Of a DNA stretch of 10,586 nucleotides, positions 1 through 8,338 are shown one piece after another. Under the pieces are notes generated by a model. It saw only the letters and a list, made by a program, of their open reading frames with translations. It was not told the DNA's origin and did not search any database. The number at the start of each line of letters is the position of its first letter. Within the stretch, counting starts at the first letter, position 1. Made by a program: the position numbers and the translations under genes. The DNA is taken from the NCBI GenBank assembly GCA_014885115.2, contig WKLE02004614.1:1-10586 (forward strand), in the 5' to 3' direction. This DNA comes from Asterionellopsis glacialis. Lineage: Eukaryota > Bacillariophyta > Plagiogrammaphyceae > Rhaphoneidales > Asterionellopsidaceae.

Positions 1-412
1 TAGAGGTTCTAGTCTAATAAGGAATAGAGTAGGACCGAAAAAAAATGCAACCATTACTATCGTTTTCGATTTATTGAGTACCTGGTACATCAAACAAGAA
101 AGCAGAAACTGCCCACTTATTGATGTCACGGTCGTGACTACCAGAATTTCCTTGCTAATGTAGAAAGGATAAATTAATTGCTTCTATTATTAGTAGTTGG
201 ACAAACTCTTGCCCAATAGAAACCTGAACATAACAGTAGGTAGGACTATATTCAAGTTTATCATTCACTGGTTGCACTCTAGCAGCCGGAACAAATTCAA
301 AAAACCTTTTGTACCATAATAACTTTCAATTCATCCCTTTTTTCTCGACCACCCTGTACTCTTTGTAGACAGCTACGTAGATTCAATAGGCACTGAATCT
401 TATTAGTACACT

Positions 413-434
413 ATATTATTATACATAATAATAT
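413..434. repeat. AT-only inverted repeat, 10-bp arms
   Basis: ATATTATTAT (413-422) is the exact reverse complement of ATAATAATAT (425-434), separated by AC. It is a short cruciform-type palindrome in AT-rich intergenic DNA. It could be chance in such composition; no function is claimed. Confidence 0.55.
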
Positions 435-651
435 TATGAGAGGCGAAATTCTACAGTACCTCTTACAGGACCCTTCGGTAGGTTATCACGACAAGTCATA
501 AATACCTGGTAAATAGAATCCACACCCAACCACAACGGTTCAGTCGTAGTGGGAAAGAGCAAGAATACTCTCTCTCTCTAGAGGACCTAACTGAACTAGA
601 CGATACATAATTTGTCGAGAACAAGGCCTCGAAGACACACCCAAACACGGA

Positions 652-659
652 TATAAAAA
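652..659 (+). promoter_or_regulatory. TATA-like element, possible core promoter of the CRAL-TRIO gene
   Basis: TATAAAAA lies 240 bases upstream of the ATG at 899, on the same strand. The distance would imply a 5' leader of roughly 200 bases. Algal core promoters often lack a TATA box and the region is AT-rich, so this may be coincidental. Confidence 0.2.
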
Positions 660-898
660 TCAATCAATACCTTGTTCTTGCTGAAGGCAAAAAAGAAGCA
701 AAGAAAATTTAGTACTTTCGCTTGTTCACACCGCGTCAGACATATCAGAATCTCTGCTTTGATCTTGTTGCAAATTAGATTAGTAGTAGTATAGTTTCAA
801 AAGAACAATCGTCATTCAAAGGAGTTCTAACAACATAACAGTGGTTGACAAATCATTATTTATTGCTGCCTTTGAATATAAACATCACATTATTTGAC

Positions 899-1909
899 AT
901 GGCTCTATCATTTTCGTATTCGGTGCCTCGCGTCACATCACAACAGCTGCAAGATGAACGGGAAGCCATGACAATAGAAGAGAGAGAAGAGCTTACGCGT
1001 GCCCTACATGGGAGAGAAGCTCCGATTGCGGAAACACCAGAATTTCTTGAAGAAAAATTAAATTTATTCGATCATCAACTCCTCGCAACAATCGTCAACA
1101 GTGTGGTTGACGATGACGATGACGATGACGACAATGATAACCCTCTTGAACCTGTGGAAACTGAAGCCTTTGAAACGGCACAACTCATTTGTCCTGAATA
1201 TGTGAATAGTAATGAATTTCGTTTAATGTTTTTACGGTCTACCAAGTTTGATGTAGGATTAGCAGCCACCAAAATGTTTACGTACTGGTCACGTAAAGTT
1301 GAATTATTTGGAGCTGATCGCGCCTTTCGTAAACTTACGTTACAAGATTTAGAGATGGTAGAACAAGACCGAGAAGCACTGACAAGAGGAGGTTTACGTG
1401 CACTCCCCATGTTAGATGAGGGCAATCGTGGATTGTTGTGGTCCTTCCGAGCCTATTGGTGCCTTGCAGAACATGGATACGCATCAAGTATGAATCGCCT
1501 TTTATGGTATATGGTCCATGTGCTTGCCGAAAATGTGGAGGTACAACGAAATGGGATGGTATGTCTCTTTGCGAATGGTTTACCACTATCAATGCAGGCA
1601 TCCTACAATGCTAAATTGGGTAGACGGATGGTCCGTGATACCGTTGAGGCACTTCCTGTAAGGATACAAGCATGTCATCAATCATTGTTATGTAATGTAA
1701 CTCAAATGATGTTGGAATCAATGTTTTTTGTCATGCCGCTCGAGATGCGTGCAAAATATCAACTGCATTCTGTATCACCATCGGAACTTGCAACAGCTGT
1801 AGAACCATTTGGGATTCCATTAGCAGCTATGCCACCTGAATTTGGTGGCGATCTTGAATGGGATTGGGATGAATGGTTACAAGAACGAAGAGCACATGAA
1901 GCTGCTTAA
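899..1909 (+). CDS. CRAL-TRIO (SEC14-like) domain protein, 336 aa
   Basis: Predicted lipid-binding or lipid-transfer protein of the CRAL-TRIO/SEC14 family, which binds small lipophilic ligands such as phosphoinositides, phosphatidylcholine or tocopherol in a closed pocket; the ligand here cannot be read from sequence. The start is the ATG at 899 (G at -3, G at +4); the frame stays open upstream to a TTG at 845 but has no earlier ATG. The N-terminal third is acidic and low-complexity, with eight Asp at about residues 71-78. A CRAL-TRIO N-type helical segment follows with FLRSTKFDVGLAA at about 111-123 and the YW..KVELFG motif after it. The lobe carries PVRIQACHQ at about 253-261, the usual P-x-R-x4-H signature, and PPEFGG at about 312-317, the usual (L/P)PxExGG end of the domain. 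It closes with an acidic, Trp-rich DWDEWLQER tail. There is no signal peptide or membrane span, so it is probably cytosolic or peripheral to membranes. It is intronless and convergent with the next gene. Confidence 0.85.
   Translation: MALSFSYSVPRVTSQQLQDEREAMTIEEREELTRALHGREAPIAETPEFLEEKLNLFDHQLLATIVNSVVDDDDDDDDNDNPLEPVETEAFETAQLICPEYVNSNEFRLMFLRSTKFDVGLAATKMFTYWSRKVELFGADRAFRKLTLQDLEMVEQDREALTRGGLRALPMLDEGNRGLLWSFRAYWCLAEHGYASSMNRLLWYMVHVLAENVEVQRNGMVCLFANGLPLSMQASYNAKLGRRMVRDTVEALPVRIQACHQSLLCNVTQMMLESMFFVMPLEMRAKYQLHSVSPSELATAVEPFGIPLAAMPPEFGGDLEWDWDEWLQERRAHEAA
1109..1132 (+). repeat. GAY trinucleotide tract encoding eight Asp
   Basis: Eight consecutive GAC/GAT codons, mostly alternating as a GACGAT hexamer. 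It lies in the disordered acidic linker before the CRAL-TRIO domain. Confidence 0.85.
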
Positions 1910-2120
1910 AACTTTTGTAAACTATACGCTTCATGAGTATGCACTTGCAGGAACTATTACCGGTGACAACATGGATAAGGACCAATCATAATTTAGACTG
2001 CGTTCTTCGTCGCAATCTTCTAGTGAATCCTTTATGATATGGTTTCCCATGAAAATACTCATTTATTAGATTACAGCATATCTGGATCCTCTGTGGAGTT
2101 TTATCAAAATCACTTTGATG

Positions 2121-2136
2121 AAAATCAATCGATTTT
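2121..2136. repeat. Short inverted repeat, 6-bp arms, 4-base loop
   Basis: AAAATC and GATTTT flank the loop AATC. It is a weak AT-rich hairpin in the shared 3' spacer and may be chance. Confidence 0.35.
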
Positions 2137-2397
2137 AACATAGGCCGAACGCTTCATAGCGAAAGTAATATTGCACAATTGTATTGAACATAAAAATGAT
2201 GTTGACTGTTTGGTTTTTCTTTTAAAATTCTTTTCAGATGACTGACATTTGCACATTTTTAAAAGATGAATTCCCATAACTCATGCTGTGGAAAATTGGA
2301 TGAAAAACTATCTTTCATATTTCAAAATTTGCCATTAGGTCCCAGATGAGAATGTAGATGTTGTGGACAGATAATGTGATCACGTCCACCTTGAATC

Positions 2398-2413
2398 GCA
2401 ATGCGAGCATTGC
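2398..2413. repeat. Inverted repeat GCAATGC-GA-GCATTGC
   Basis: Two perfect 7-base arms are separated by 2 bases. It stands out as GC-richer than the surrounding spacer and lies 73 bases beyond the stop codon of the minus-strand PCIF1-like gene. It could be a protein-binding palindrome or chance; the two-base spacer is too short for a normal RNA hairpin loop unless inner pairs open. Confidence 0.5.
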
Positions 2414-2485
2414 TTTGTAAGCTTGTTACTTGGACCGCTGTCAAATATATTTAAAAATTAGTTCGACTAACAACTACGTTGAGGA

Positions 2486-4489
2486 TTACCATCGTTTTCT
2501 TTTATTTGTATGAGAAGATGTGTAAATATCGTCCAAATGCGTCTTTTTTAACTGTGTTTGTTCGCTCTGTTTCCATCGACGTTTTCCATTCCACCCTGAT
2601 GCTGATCCACCTTGACTTACTCCCCGTTGTTCCCATGCATCTAGAGTAGCATATGCCTCCGGTATGGTTTTGGATGCATTGCGTAAGGCTATACCAAAGG
2701 ATTCTTCTAATTGAGTGGTTGTAACTGGCCATTTGTGTGATCCTTTTTCGTTTTGTAATAATATAACTGCTGTGTCCCAGGAGGATGGACGCAACTCTGG
2801 ATTACCTTCATTACTATCAATCTTTGACTTTTTGTTTTCATTGTTGAACGATTTTGTTGACGACGAAGCCGATGGCTTTGTATGCTGTGCACCATCACAA
2901 AAGGCGTGTTCTGCAGCAGGCACCCGCAAGGATGCATAATTATAGATAGAGTTTTCTAATTCTTCTACAAATTGGATCCCAATTGTACCCCATGCAGGTA
3001 TGACGACTAGAAATGATAATGGCCCAGCTTCTTCATGTTGTAATATTCGTACCAATTTGTCTCCCATGGCTGTCATAATATCAGGTATGAAAGGTGGATT
3101 CACTTCAAAGGATCCCTCGCAAGGGAAAAATGTTGCATCATCGAAGAACGAACCTAGAGATCCAAATCTCCATTCTAAATCTGGAAAGGCAGAACAATAT
3201 TGTCCATACCTACAGTTTAAGGGTGATGCAAAGCATTCGATGGTTATTCCTAAACCGCATGATCGTGCAGCATCAAATGCTATTCCAGGTACAGCACATT
3301 GATACCCAGCACCCTTCAAACCTTCATATCGTGCCAAGCAACTATACAAGGTTTGTAAGAAAAGTTTGGTATTATCGTCATCCGAATCGGCATCAGATTG
3401 TAGTTTAGATAAGATGGAAGGAAGGTCACTTTTGTTCCTGTTCTGTTGGCGACCATTGTTGCTGTCATTACCATTCTTACCCTTATTGTTGTTATTGTTA
3501 TTGTAGTAATTATTTTGTCTTTGTTTTTGTAAATTCCACAATTCAATCAACTTTTCTAAATGACTCGAGGATACTGTCAAGTATGGCTTTTTCAATTGCT
3601 GCCGATGTGGTGATGCTGAGTCTACAAGTGCAACATCATAAATGCCAGATCGTCTTGAATTACTGATATGGATTGCAGAATCTAATCCACCTTGTCCTGT
3701 CAAATATTGTGCTTTTCGTATCGACCCAGCCAATGCCTGTGTAGCTTGTTGTAAATTCAACAATGTAGTTTTCATACTGTCATCGTTGGTACTGCTGATG
3801 CTGTCATCATCCTTTTGAGTGCTGCTTTCATTAACGTCGTCGTCGTCGTCTTCTTTCGTTCTTCCACTGTCCTTTGATTTTTTCTTTAATAACTTCCTGG
3901 TAAGCTTTGCTACATTTTGTATAGTTTTTACATTTTGTTTCATTTCATCTTGTATCATGGTAGTATTGAAATTCGGTAAGGAGGATGGTGATGCACCTTT
4001 TAAGGCAACCTTTGCCGCCATGGATTTTGATTCTTCTGCCATTTTAGATGCTACCATTGTAGCTGCGGCTGCGGAAGATGCATAGTTCTCGTCATCATAT
4101 TCGTCTGTACGTGTTAAATCTTTAATTAAACCTTCGCAGACATGTCCATCCGAAGGTAAAATTGGATCCCAATCATGAGATTGGTTGTGATTGGTAGTTT
4201 TAGTACTATTCTGACTATTTTTTACGAATTGTTGTCGTAATGCTGCTCTTCCTAACCATCTTTCAAATGCCAATACAGGTGGTTTAATGGTGCTGTTATT
4301 TTTCTTACAATGTTGTAAAAATTGATGTCGTAATCTTTTCAAAGCTGCCATACGAGCTGCTTCACGATCAGGATTAGGCCGCGCTGTTGTTGATGATGAC
4401 GAAGAACATTCATGAGTATTATTCTTCCTTGTTATAGAAGAATGATGTAATATTTGTGGAATTTCGACATTGGGTTCCCAAAGTGGCAT
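2486..4489 (-). CDS. PCIF1: PCIF1-like cap-adjacent adenosine N6-methyltransferase, 667 aa
   Basis: Homologue of PCIF1 (CAPAM), which in animals N6-methylates the 2'-O-methyladenosine next to the m7G cap of mRNA to give m6Am, using S-adenosylmethionine. The catalytic half is clear. Residues about 386-440 carry the YEGLKGAGYQCAVP and CFASPLNCRYGQYCSAFPD blocks; GSFEVNPPF at 459-467 contains the NPPF catalytic motif (464-467); LSFLVVIPAW follows at 491-500, and a later AEHAF...QH segment and WDTAVILLQN (571-580) match the C-terminal part of the family. The N-terminal block ERWLGRAALRQQF (76-88) resembles the family's helical region. The middle (about 200-375) is low-complexity, with a DDDDD run (214-218) and Asn/Gln-rich stretches around 326-351. 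I see no N-terminal WW domain, which in human PCIF1 binds phosphorylated RNA polymerase II CTD. The tail is basic (KRRWK, KRKRW), a likely nuclear signal. The start has A at -3. It is a single uninterrupted frame. Family membership is confident; target and activity are inferred. Confidence 0.88.
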   Translation of the reverse strand: MPLWEPNVEIPQILHHSSITRKNNTHECSSSSSTTARPNPDREAARMAALKRLRHQFLQHCKKNNSTIKPPVLAFERWLGRAALRQQFVKNSQNSTKTTNHNQSHDWDPILPSDGHVCEGLIKDLTRTDEYDDENYASSAAAATMVASKMAEESKSMAAKVALKGASPSSLPNFNTTMIQDEMKQNVKTIQNVAKLTRKLLKKKSKDSGRTKEDDDDDVNESSTQKDDDSISSTNDDSMKTTLLNLQQATQALAGSIRKAQYLTGQGGLDSAIHISNSRRSGIYDVALVDSASPHRQQLKKPYLTVSSSHLEKLIELWNLQKQRQNNYYNNNNNNKGKNGNDSNNGRQQNRNKSDLPSILSKLQSDADSDDDNTKLFLQTLYSCLARYEGLKGAGYQCAVPGIAFDAARSCGLGITIECFASPLNCRYGQYCSAFPDLEWRFGSLGSFFDDATFFPCEGSFEVNPPFIPDIMTAMGDKLVRILQHEEAGPLSFLVVIPAWGTIGIQFVEELENSIYNYASLRVPAAEHAFCDGAQHTKPSASSSTKSFNNENKKSKIDSNEGNPELRPSSWDTAVILLQNEKGSHKWPVTTTQLEESFGIALRNASKTIPEAYATLDAWEQRGVSQGGSASGWNGKRRWKQSEQTQLKKTHLDDIYTSSHTNKRKRW
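3836..3850 (-). repeat. (GAC)5 tract in the PCIF1-like gene
   Basis: Five identical GAC codons on the minus strand (GTC on the plus strand) encode the DDDDD run at residues 214-218, inside the low-complexity linker before the catalytic domain. Confidence 0.85.
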
Positions 4490-5228
4490 TTTGTGACTTG
4501 AGTTTTTCTATCTTTCCACGTCTATCTCTACAACTAACTGTCTTGTTATTCTTTTGTCAGTAAGTGATTTTTGTCAGGCGGTTCCCTTGTCTATTGTCCA
4601 AATGGTGCCCCACTGTTTTCGCGAAAAAGGTGAGTGTTGTACAATTTTTTCTCGACTGCTGCACGCCGGCTGTGTTTGTTCTTTGGCGGCAGGTATGAAA
4701 GAAGGATCTCTGCTACAATACTGTATGTGCACCAAAGAAGTGTCGACGCAAAAAATGATTGGCAGAAAGCATTAAAATTCTGTCCGCCAACCGCTAAATA
4801 TCTTTTGAAAAATCCGGAAAAATTAGATTGTACACCAAAAACTTTTGGGGAGCACGCTCGACTCGATATGTCTAGACTACTGTCTGCCTGCCGCACAACA
4901 CAGACCATAACACATGGGGTCCGCAGGCGATCCCGCGCGCCCACATCTTGTAGGACTCTGCAAATATACTCTAATAAACTTTATAAACTTTTTTTCAACA
5001 TATATTCATATGACTCATTGCTACATTATGAAAAATATAGAATTGACTGTACCCTCATCTCAACCTCCAAGCTGTGATTTGAGAGATTGAAACAGGAGGA
5101 GGAGGCAAGGGAACCTAGCACAGAAAACGCAAAACAAGAACAACGACAAAGAGCCCTCTTGGGTTGGACTCTACAGTATCACTGTTTGCTGGAGCGGTGC
5201 ATGTCTTTGCTGAACAAGATCAAAAGAG
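4490..5228. promoter_or_regulatory. Divergent intergenic region shared by the PCIF1-like and PHD genes
   Basis: These 739 bases separate two start codons that face away from each other, so the region must hold both 5' leaders and probably both promoters. A TATAAA string lies at 4982-4987, 242 bases before the plus-strand ATG, next to an A/T-rich patch. About 4640-4960 is more GC-rich than the flanks and includes a CpG-rich patch near 4921-4945. Reading frames across 4591-4944 (minus) and 4634-5077 (plus) exist, but they begin with GTG, have no early ATG and resemble nothing known. A GTGAGT...CAG pair at 4630-4692 resembles a small intron of a plus-strand leader. Confidence 0.5.
4982..4987 (+). 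promoter_or_regulatory. TATA-like element upstream of the PHD/zinc-finger gene
   Basis: TATAAA on the plus strand, followed by a T-run, about 240 bases before the ATG at 5229. The position relative to the start codon mirrors the TATA-like string before the CRAL-TRIO gene. Two such coincidences in AT-rich DNA are still weak evidence. Confidence 0.2.
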
Positions 5229-8207
5229 ATGGACGCAAAAAGGCAGAAAGAAAATAAGAAGGAGCATCATGACAACGAAGAAGAAGAAAACAAAGACACT
5301 AACCAAGATCAACAACAAAATGTGGTACGACGACGAAGTTCAAGATCACGAAGGGCAGTTACCAAACGCGTTATAAGTTATGCCGAAAAACATGACAATG
5401 ATGATGATTTTTTACTTTCGGACAAGAGCGATGGCGACAATGGCGACGAACAAGAAGAAAACGACGACAATGGTCCAAAACAAGAGCAACAACAACCAAA
5501 GGAGAAAAAGAAAGAGAAAAAGGCAACCTCCAAAACAACAACAGCAAAGATCAAAAAGAATACTAAAACAACAAAAGCAACAGCAACAGCAACAGCAAGT
5601 AAAAAACGAAAACTGCAAGAAGACAACCACGACGATAGCAATTATTACAATAAAGATGAAGAAGAATTCAGTGAAGGTGAAGATGCGGATGATGAAAGAG
5701 AACATACTCCTAAAAAGTCGAGAGAAACACGGGCCAAGAGGAAGAAAAGTACAGCAGCAGCCGTACCATCCAAAAAGAAGCGTCGTACAACAACAATTTC
5801 TACTGCCAACAAGAAAGACGATCGAGTAAAGGACAATGACAAAACATCAGACAATAGTGGCAATGATGATGAAGACGCGGATGCCGAAGACGACAATGCT
5901 GTGAACAGTAAAAAACGTGGACGACCTAAAAAGAAAACAGGAACTACTGCCAAGGCGAAGAAACAACGTAAAAAGGCAAACCGCGGTCCTGAAGAAAATC
6001 GTACTTGTCCACATTGCAAACGTGTATTTTCCATTATTGAAGGTTTAAAGTATCATTTGGACCATAAAGTATGTTTTCGTAAACCTAATGCTGCAACTGC
6101 ACGAACAAGAGGACCAACCTCCAACAACAACAACAACAAAACGGGTACCAAGAACAAGAAACAATGCCAGTATTGTCAAAAGAAATTTACAAATGTAACA
6201 GGTTTAAATTATCATTTAAAGCATAGCGTATGCACCAAAGAACATTATCATGCTGGTAGTGGCAATGGTGGTGAATCATCATTGCCCATGGCAACATTAT
6301 CACCTGGACAACAATTTGTTACATCGTATGGTGTCGTACAAGTGATCAAGGATGATCGTGAAATACCCAAACTTTCAGAAGGCCAATCTGACAACACCAA
6401 ACATCAACGGAATGTCAAATATCGAAATAATGCAAAATCTAAAATTGCAGAAAAGATACGTAAACGTTTAGCAACAGTCGCAGTGACAACATGGACAAGA
6501 AGGGAATATTTAGCGAGACTTTATAAAAAAACATTACAACCTGACAGCAACATCGATGATGATGAAAGCAACAACAATAATACAGAGAACAACAAAGAAG
6601 AACAAAATCTACAACCATCATCTTCTACTGCTGCTACCACTACTACAACAAAGACAATGTCTCAACAAGATGTGTGGCGTGCTTACTTTGATAAAGATCC
6701 AGCACAAAAACCACCACCTAAAAAGTATCGTGCTGTTCATGATAATACCAATGTACTGTCCGAAGATCCAAATATCCCCAATAGCTGTGCACCAGATCGA
6801 ATAGTTGAGTGTATTCTCATACCTGATAAACGGCGAAAGATTTATAGCCTAGATGTAATCGCTGAAGATGATAACGACAATGACAATGATGAAGAGAGCA
6901 GCATAAATGATGGCAGTGATGATGAATACAAACCATCTTCAAAAACAAGTAGGGACGATACGAAAGCGAGTACTAGTACTAGTATTACTCCACAACAACC
7001 GTATTATTCTATGCGGTTATTTCTCAAACGTCGATTGCTCACAGCCCCGTACACACCCGAGATACCACTGTATGTCTGTGGTGATTGTGGAAATGAATTT
7101 ACCTCACGTGATGGGTATGCTTATCACATTAAATGCAAGGTATGTGTGAAAAAGGCAGAAGCACGTGGAGAACAAATCCGCAATAATCTTGCTGGCATCC
7201 AAGAACGAGTTGAAAGACGTTTGAAACGACTTGATACAGTTCAAAAATTGAAGCAAGAAGAAGGTGATGACAACGATGATGACGATGACGATCTTAATCG
7301 TGATGTTGGCTACAATGATGCTGGTGAACAACAAGGGAATCAAGATGATTCACTGAATGGGAGTGCCATGTACCCAGAAGTCTATGAGGCTTTGGGGTAT
7401 GCTATCGAGAAAGCTTCCACCTGTGTTAGTGTAACTTCTAATGCTATTGCTGCATCTGCTGTAGCTGTTCTTAGTAGCCAAGTAGTCTCGACAACCATAG
7501 CGAAGAAGAAAAAGAATCCTAAAAAACCAAAAGATCCAAAACTTCCCAAAAATCTTGGTCCTCCATTGGAAAATCCTAATGATGTATTGGAGAAATTAAA
7601 AGCAGAATTTGAAACATTAGAAAAGGCTGTTGCAGAGATACCAGACCCTGTGAAGAAGGTCAAAAGAAAAGTCAAGAAAAAGAAGAAAAAACGTAAAAAG
7701 ATTGTTCCTGTCGTCGAGAAGGCACCTCTTCGTATTGTTGATACCATGGTACTGGCGGAAGAAGTTGATTCAGGCCGATACCCCTCTATAAAGCGGTACA
7801 ACGGAGAACACTCCGATGAGTGTATTATATGCAAAAAAGCTGAAAGATTGATTTCTTGTGATTTTTGTAGCAATTCCACTCATTTCTCGTGTATTCGTAC
7901 TAAGCTTGTTGTCAAAGAACCTGAGCCAGAGGATGATTTCATGTGCCATAAGTGCATACAATATATATTGCAAAGGAGAGTCAGAGCTGAGAAACGGCGG
8001 TTGAAGAAGACCAACTCAGCTTTGGACAATGAGCCGAATAGTGATGCAATTAATGAAGATGCTGAGGAGAACGAGTACGAAGTTGTTGCTAAAAGGGGGC
8101 TAGAAGTAAAACAGCTGATAGAGCTACTAGAGGACGCCGAGAATAGATTGGTAGAATTGGCCGGGACTGCAGAAACAAATGATATAAGGCGTCGTCTACT
8201 TATTTAA
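5229..8207 (+). CDS. Nuclear AT-hook, triple CCHC zinc-finger and PHD-finger protein, 992 aa
   Basis: Probable chromatin or transcription regulator; the gene is not recognised by name. The start ATG has G at -3 and G at +4. Residues 34-61 hold an RRRSSRSRR...VISYAE...DDDF block of a type common in chromatin proteins. Residues 62-255 alternate acidic and Lys-rich low complexity, with an AT-hook core RGRP at 230-233 flanked by lysines. Three related fingers follow: C260-C263-H276-H279-C282, C313-C316-H329-H332-C335 and C617-C620-H633-C636-C639. All share a G-[LY]-x-Y-H core and a final V-C, so they are probably one duplicated module. This is the C-x2-C-x12-H-x5-C (CCHC) variant of the C2H2 fold, as in FOG-type fingers, rather than plain C2H2. 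A PHD finger spans 865-909 with ligands C865, C868, C877, C880, H885, C888, C906 and C909, a correct C4HC3 order; PHD fingers commonly read histone H3 tails. Basic tracts at 759-773 and 809-824 look like nuclear signals. Residues about 644-677 and 953-980 look helical or coiled-coil. No catalytic domain is visible. The coding strand is very A-rich at the 5' end. Confidence 0.85.
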   Translation: MDAKRQKENKKEHHDNEEEENKDTNQDQQQNVVRRRSSRSRRAVTKRVISYAEKHDNDDDFLLSDKSDGDNGDEQEENDDNGPKQEQQQPKEKKKEKKATSKTTTAKIKKNTKTTKATATATASKKRKLQEDNHDDSNYYNKDEEEFSEGEDADDEREHTPKKSRETRAKRKKSTAAAVPSKKKRRTTTISTANKKDDRVKDNDKTSDNSGNDDEDADAEDDNAVNSKKRGRPKKKTGTTAKAKKQRKKANRGPEENRTCPHCKRVFSIIEGLKYHLDHKVCFRKPNAATARTRGPTSNNNNNKTGTKNKKQCQYCQKKFTNVTGLNYHLKHSVCTKEHYHAGSGNGGESSLPMATLSPGQQFVTSYGVVQVIKDDREIPKLSEGQSDNTKHQRNVKYRNNAKSKIAEKIRKRLATVAVTTWTRREYLARLYKKTLQPDSNIDDDESNNNNTENNKEEQNLQPSSSTAATTTTTKTMSQQDVWRAYFDKDPAQKPPPKKYRAVHDNTNVLSEDPNIPNSCAPDRIVECILIPDKRRKIYSLDVIAEDDNDNDNDEESSINDGSDDEYKPSSKTSRDDTKASTSTSITPQQPYYSMRLFLKRRLLTAPYTPEIPLYVCGDCGNEFTSRDGYAYHIKCKVCVKKAEARGEQIRNNLAGIQERVERRLKRLDTVQKLKQEEGDDNDDDDDDLNRDVGYNDAGEQQGNQDDSLNGSAMYPEVYEALGYAIEKASTCVSVTSNAIAASAVAVLSSQVVSTTIAKKKKNPKKPKDPKLPKNLGPPLENPNDVLEKLKAEFETLEKAVAEIPDPVKKVKRKVKKKKKKRKKIVPVVEKAPLRIVDTMVLAEEVDSGRYPSIKRYNGEHSDECIICKKAERLISCDFCSNSTHFSCIRTKLVVKEPEPEDDFMCHKCIQYILQRRVRAEKRRLKKTNSALDNEPNSDAINEDAEENEYEVVAKRGLEVKQLIELLEDAENRLVELAGTAETNDIRRRLLI
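5577..5597 (+). repeat. GCAACA hexanucleotide repeat within the PHD gene
   Basis: Three copies of GCAACA plus a final GCA encode alternating Ala-Thr at about residues 117-123, in the disordered N-terminal region. Confidence 0.8.
6123..6137 (+). repeat. (AAC)5 tract encoding five Asn
   Basis: Five AAC codons (residues 299-303) form part of the linker between zinc fingers 1 and 2 of the PHD-finger protein. Confidence 0.8.
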
Positions 8208-8338
8208 AGTACACGAAAGTCTAAATCCACGTGTGTATGAAAATCTGTTTTTGTCACTGTCCTAGTATTCTTTTCTTGTCTCAGCAGAAACGCTATATGC
8301 CAACATAATATCTACCTCGTCTACGGGCTAAGGGTGGT
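8208..8338. other. Short convergent spacer
   Basis: 131 bases between the stop codons of the plus-strand PHD gene and the minus-strand leishmanolysin gene. The 3' untranslated regions of the two transcripts must end within it or overlap each other. No reading frame or RNA structure was recognised. Confidence 0.6.

Larger units (their letters stand above)
1..898. other. Non-coding 5' flank of the CRAL-TRIO gene
   Basis: No ATG-initiated reading frame of useful length and no tRNA-like or rRNA-like structure could be seen here. The stretch is AT-rich. It contains a near-perfect AT palindrome at 413-434, a (CT)6 run at 568-579 and a TATAAAAA string at 652-659, about 240 bases before the start codon of the next gene. 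The last 150-250 bases probably include the 5' untranslated region of the plus-strand gene at 899. Any gene further left would lie outside the window. Confidence 0.6.
1910..2485. other. Convergent intergenic spacer with both 3' ends
   Basis: This stretch lies between the stop codon of the plus-strand CRAL-TRIO gene and the stop codon of the minus-strand PCIF1-like gene. It is AT-rich and without any convincing reading frame. It should contain the 3' untranslated regions and polyadenylation sites of both genes. Two small inverted repeats are visible (2121-2136 and 2398-2413). No tRNA, snRNA or transposon structure was recognised. Confidence 0.6.

Noticed and set aside
1..844. tRNA or other structured RNA gene
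   Set aside because: No match to tRNA B-box-like sequence (GGTTCRANNCC) with a cloverleaf was seen on either strand; the visible hairpins are short and AT-rich.
845..898. N-terminal extension of the CRAL-TRIO protein from position 845
   Set aside because: It begins with TTG, not ATG, and adds 18 residues with no family resemblance; the ATG at 899 has a good context.
1075..1601. Two minus-strand frames inside the CRAL-TRIO gene
   Set aside because: They are antisense to a well-supported domain; the Ser run is the complement of the GAY repeat.
4591..4944. 117-codon minus-strand frame upstream of the PCIF1-like gene
   Set aside because: It begins with GTG, shows no domain pattern and does not join the PCIF1-like frame by any convincing splice pair; treated as spacer or leader.
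4634..5077. 147-codon plus-strand frame in the divergent spacer
   Set aside because: It begins with GTG, has no ATG until well inside, matches no family I recognise and overlaps the expected promoter and leader of the PHD gene.
5378..6034. Several long frames on both strands over the start of the PHD gene
   Set aside because: They mirror the A-rich low-complexity coding strand and translate as runs of Phe/Val/Ser/Leu or Lys/Gln/Thr; they are by-products of biased composition.
7382..7879. 165-codon minus-strand frame inside the PHD gene
   Set aside because: It is antisense to the PHD-finger coding region, which has clear zinc ligands; its Phe-rich stretches are the complement of Lys codons.
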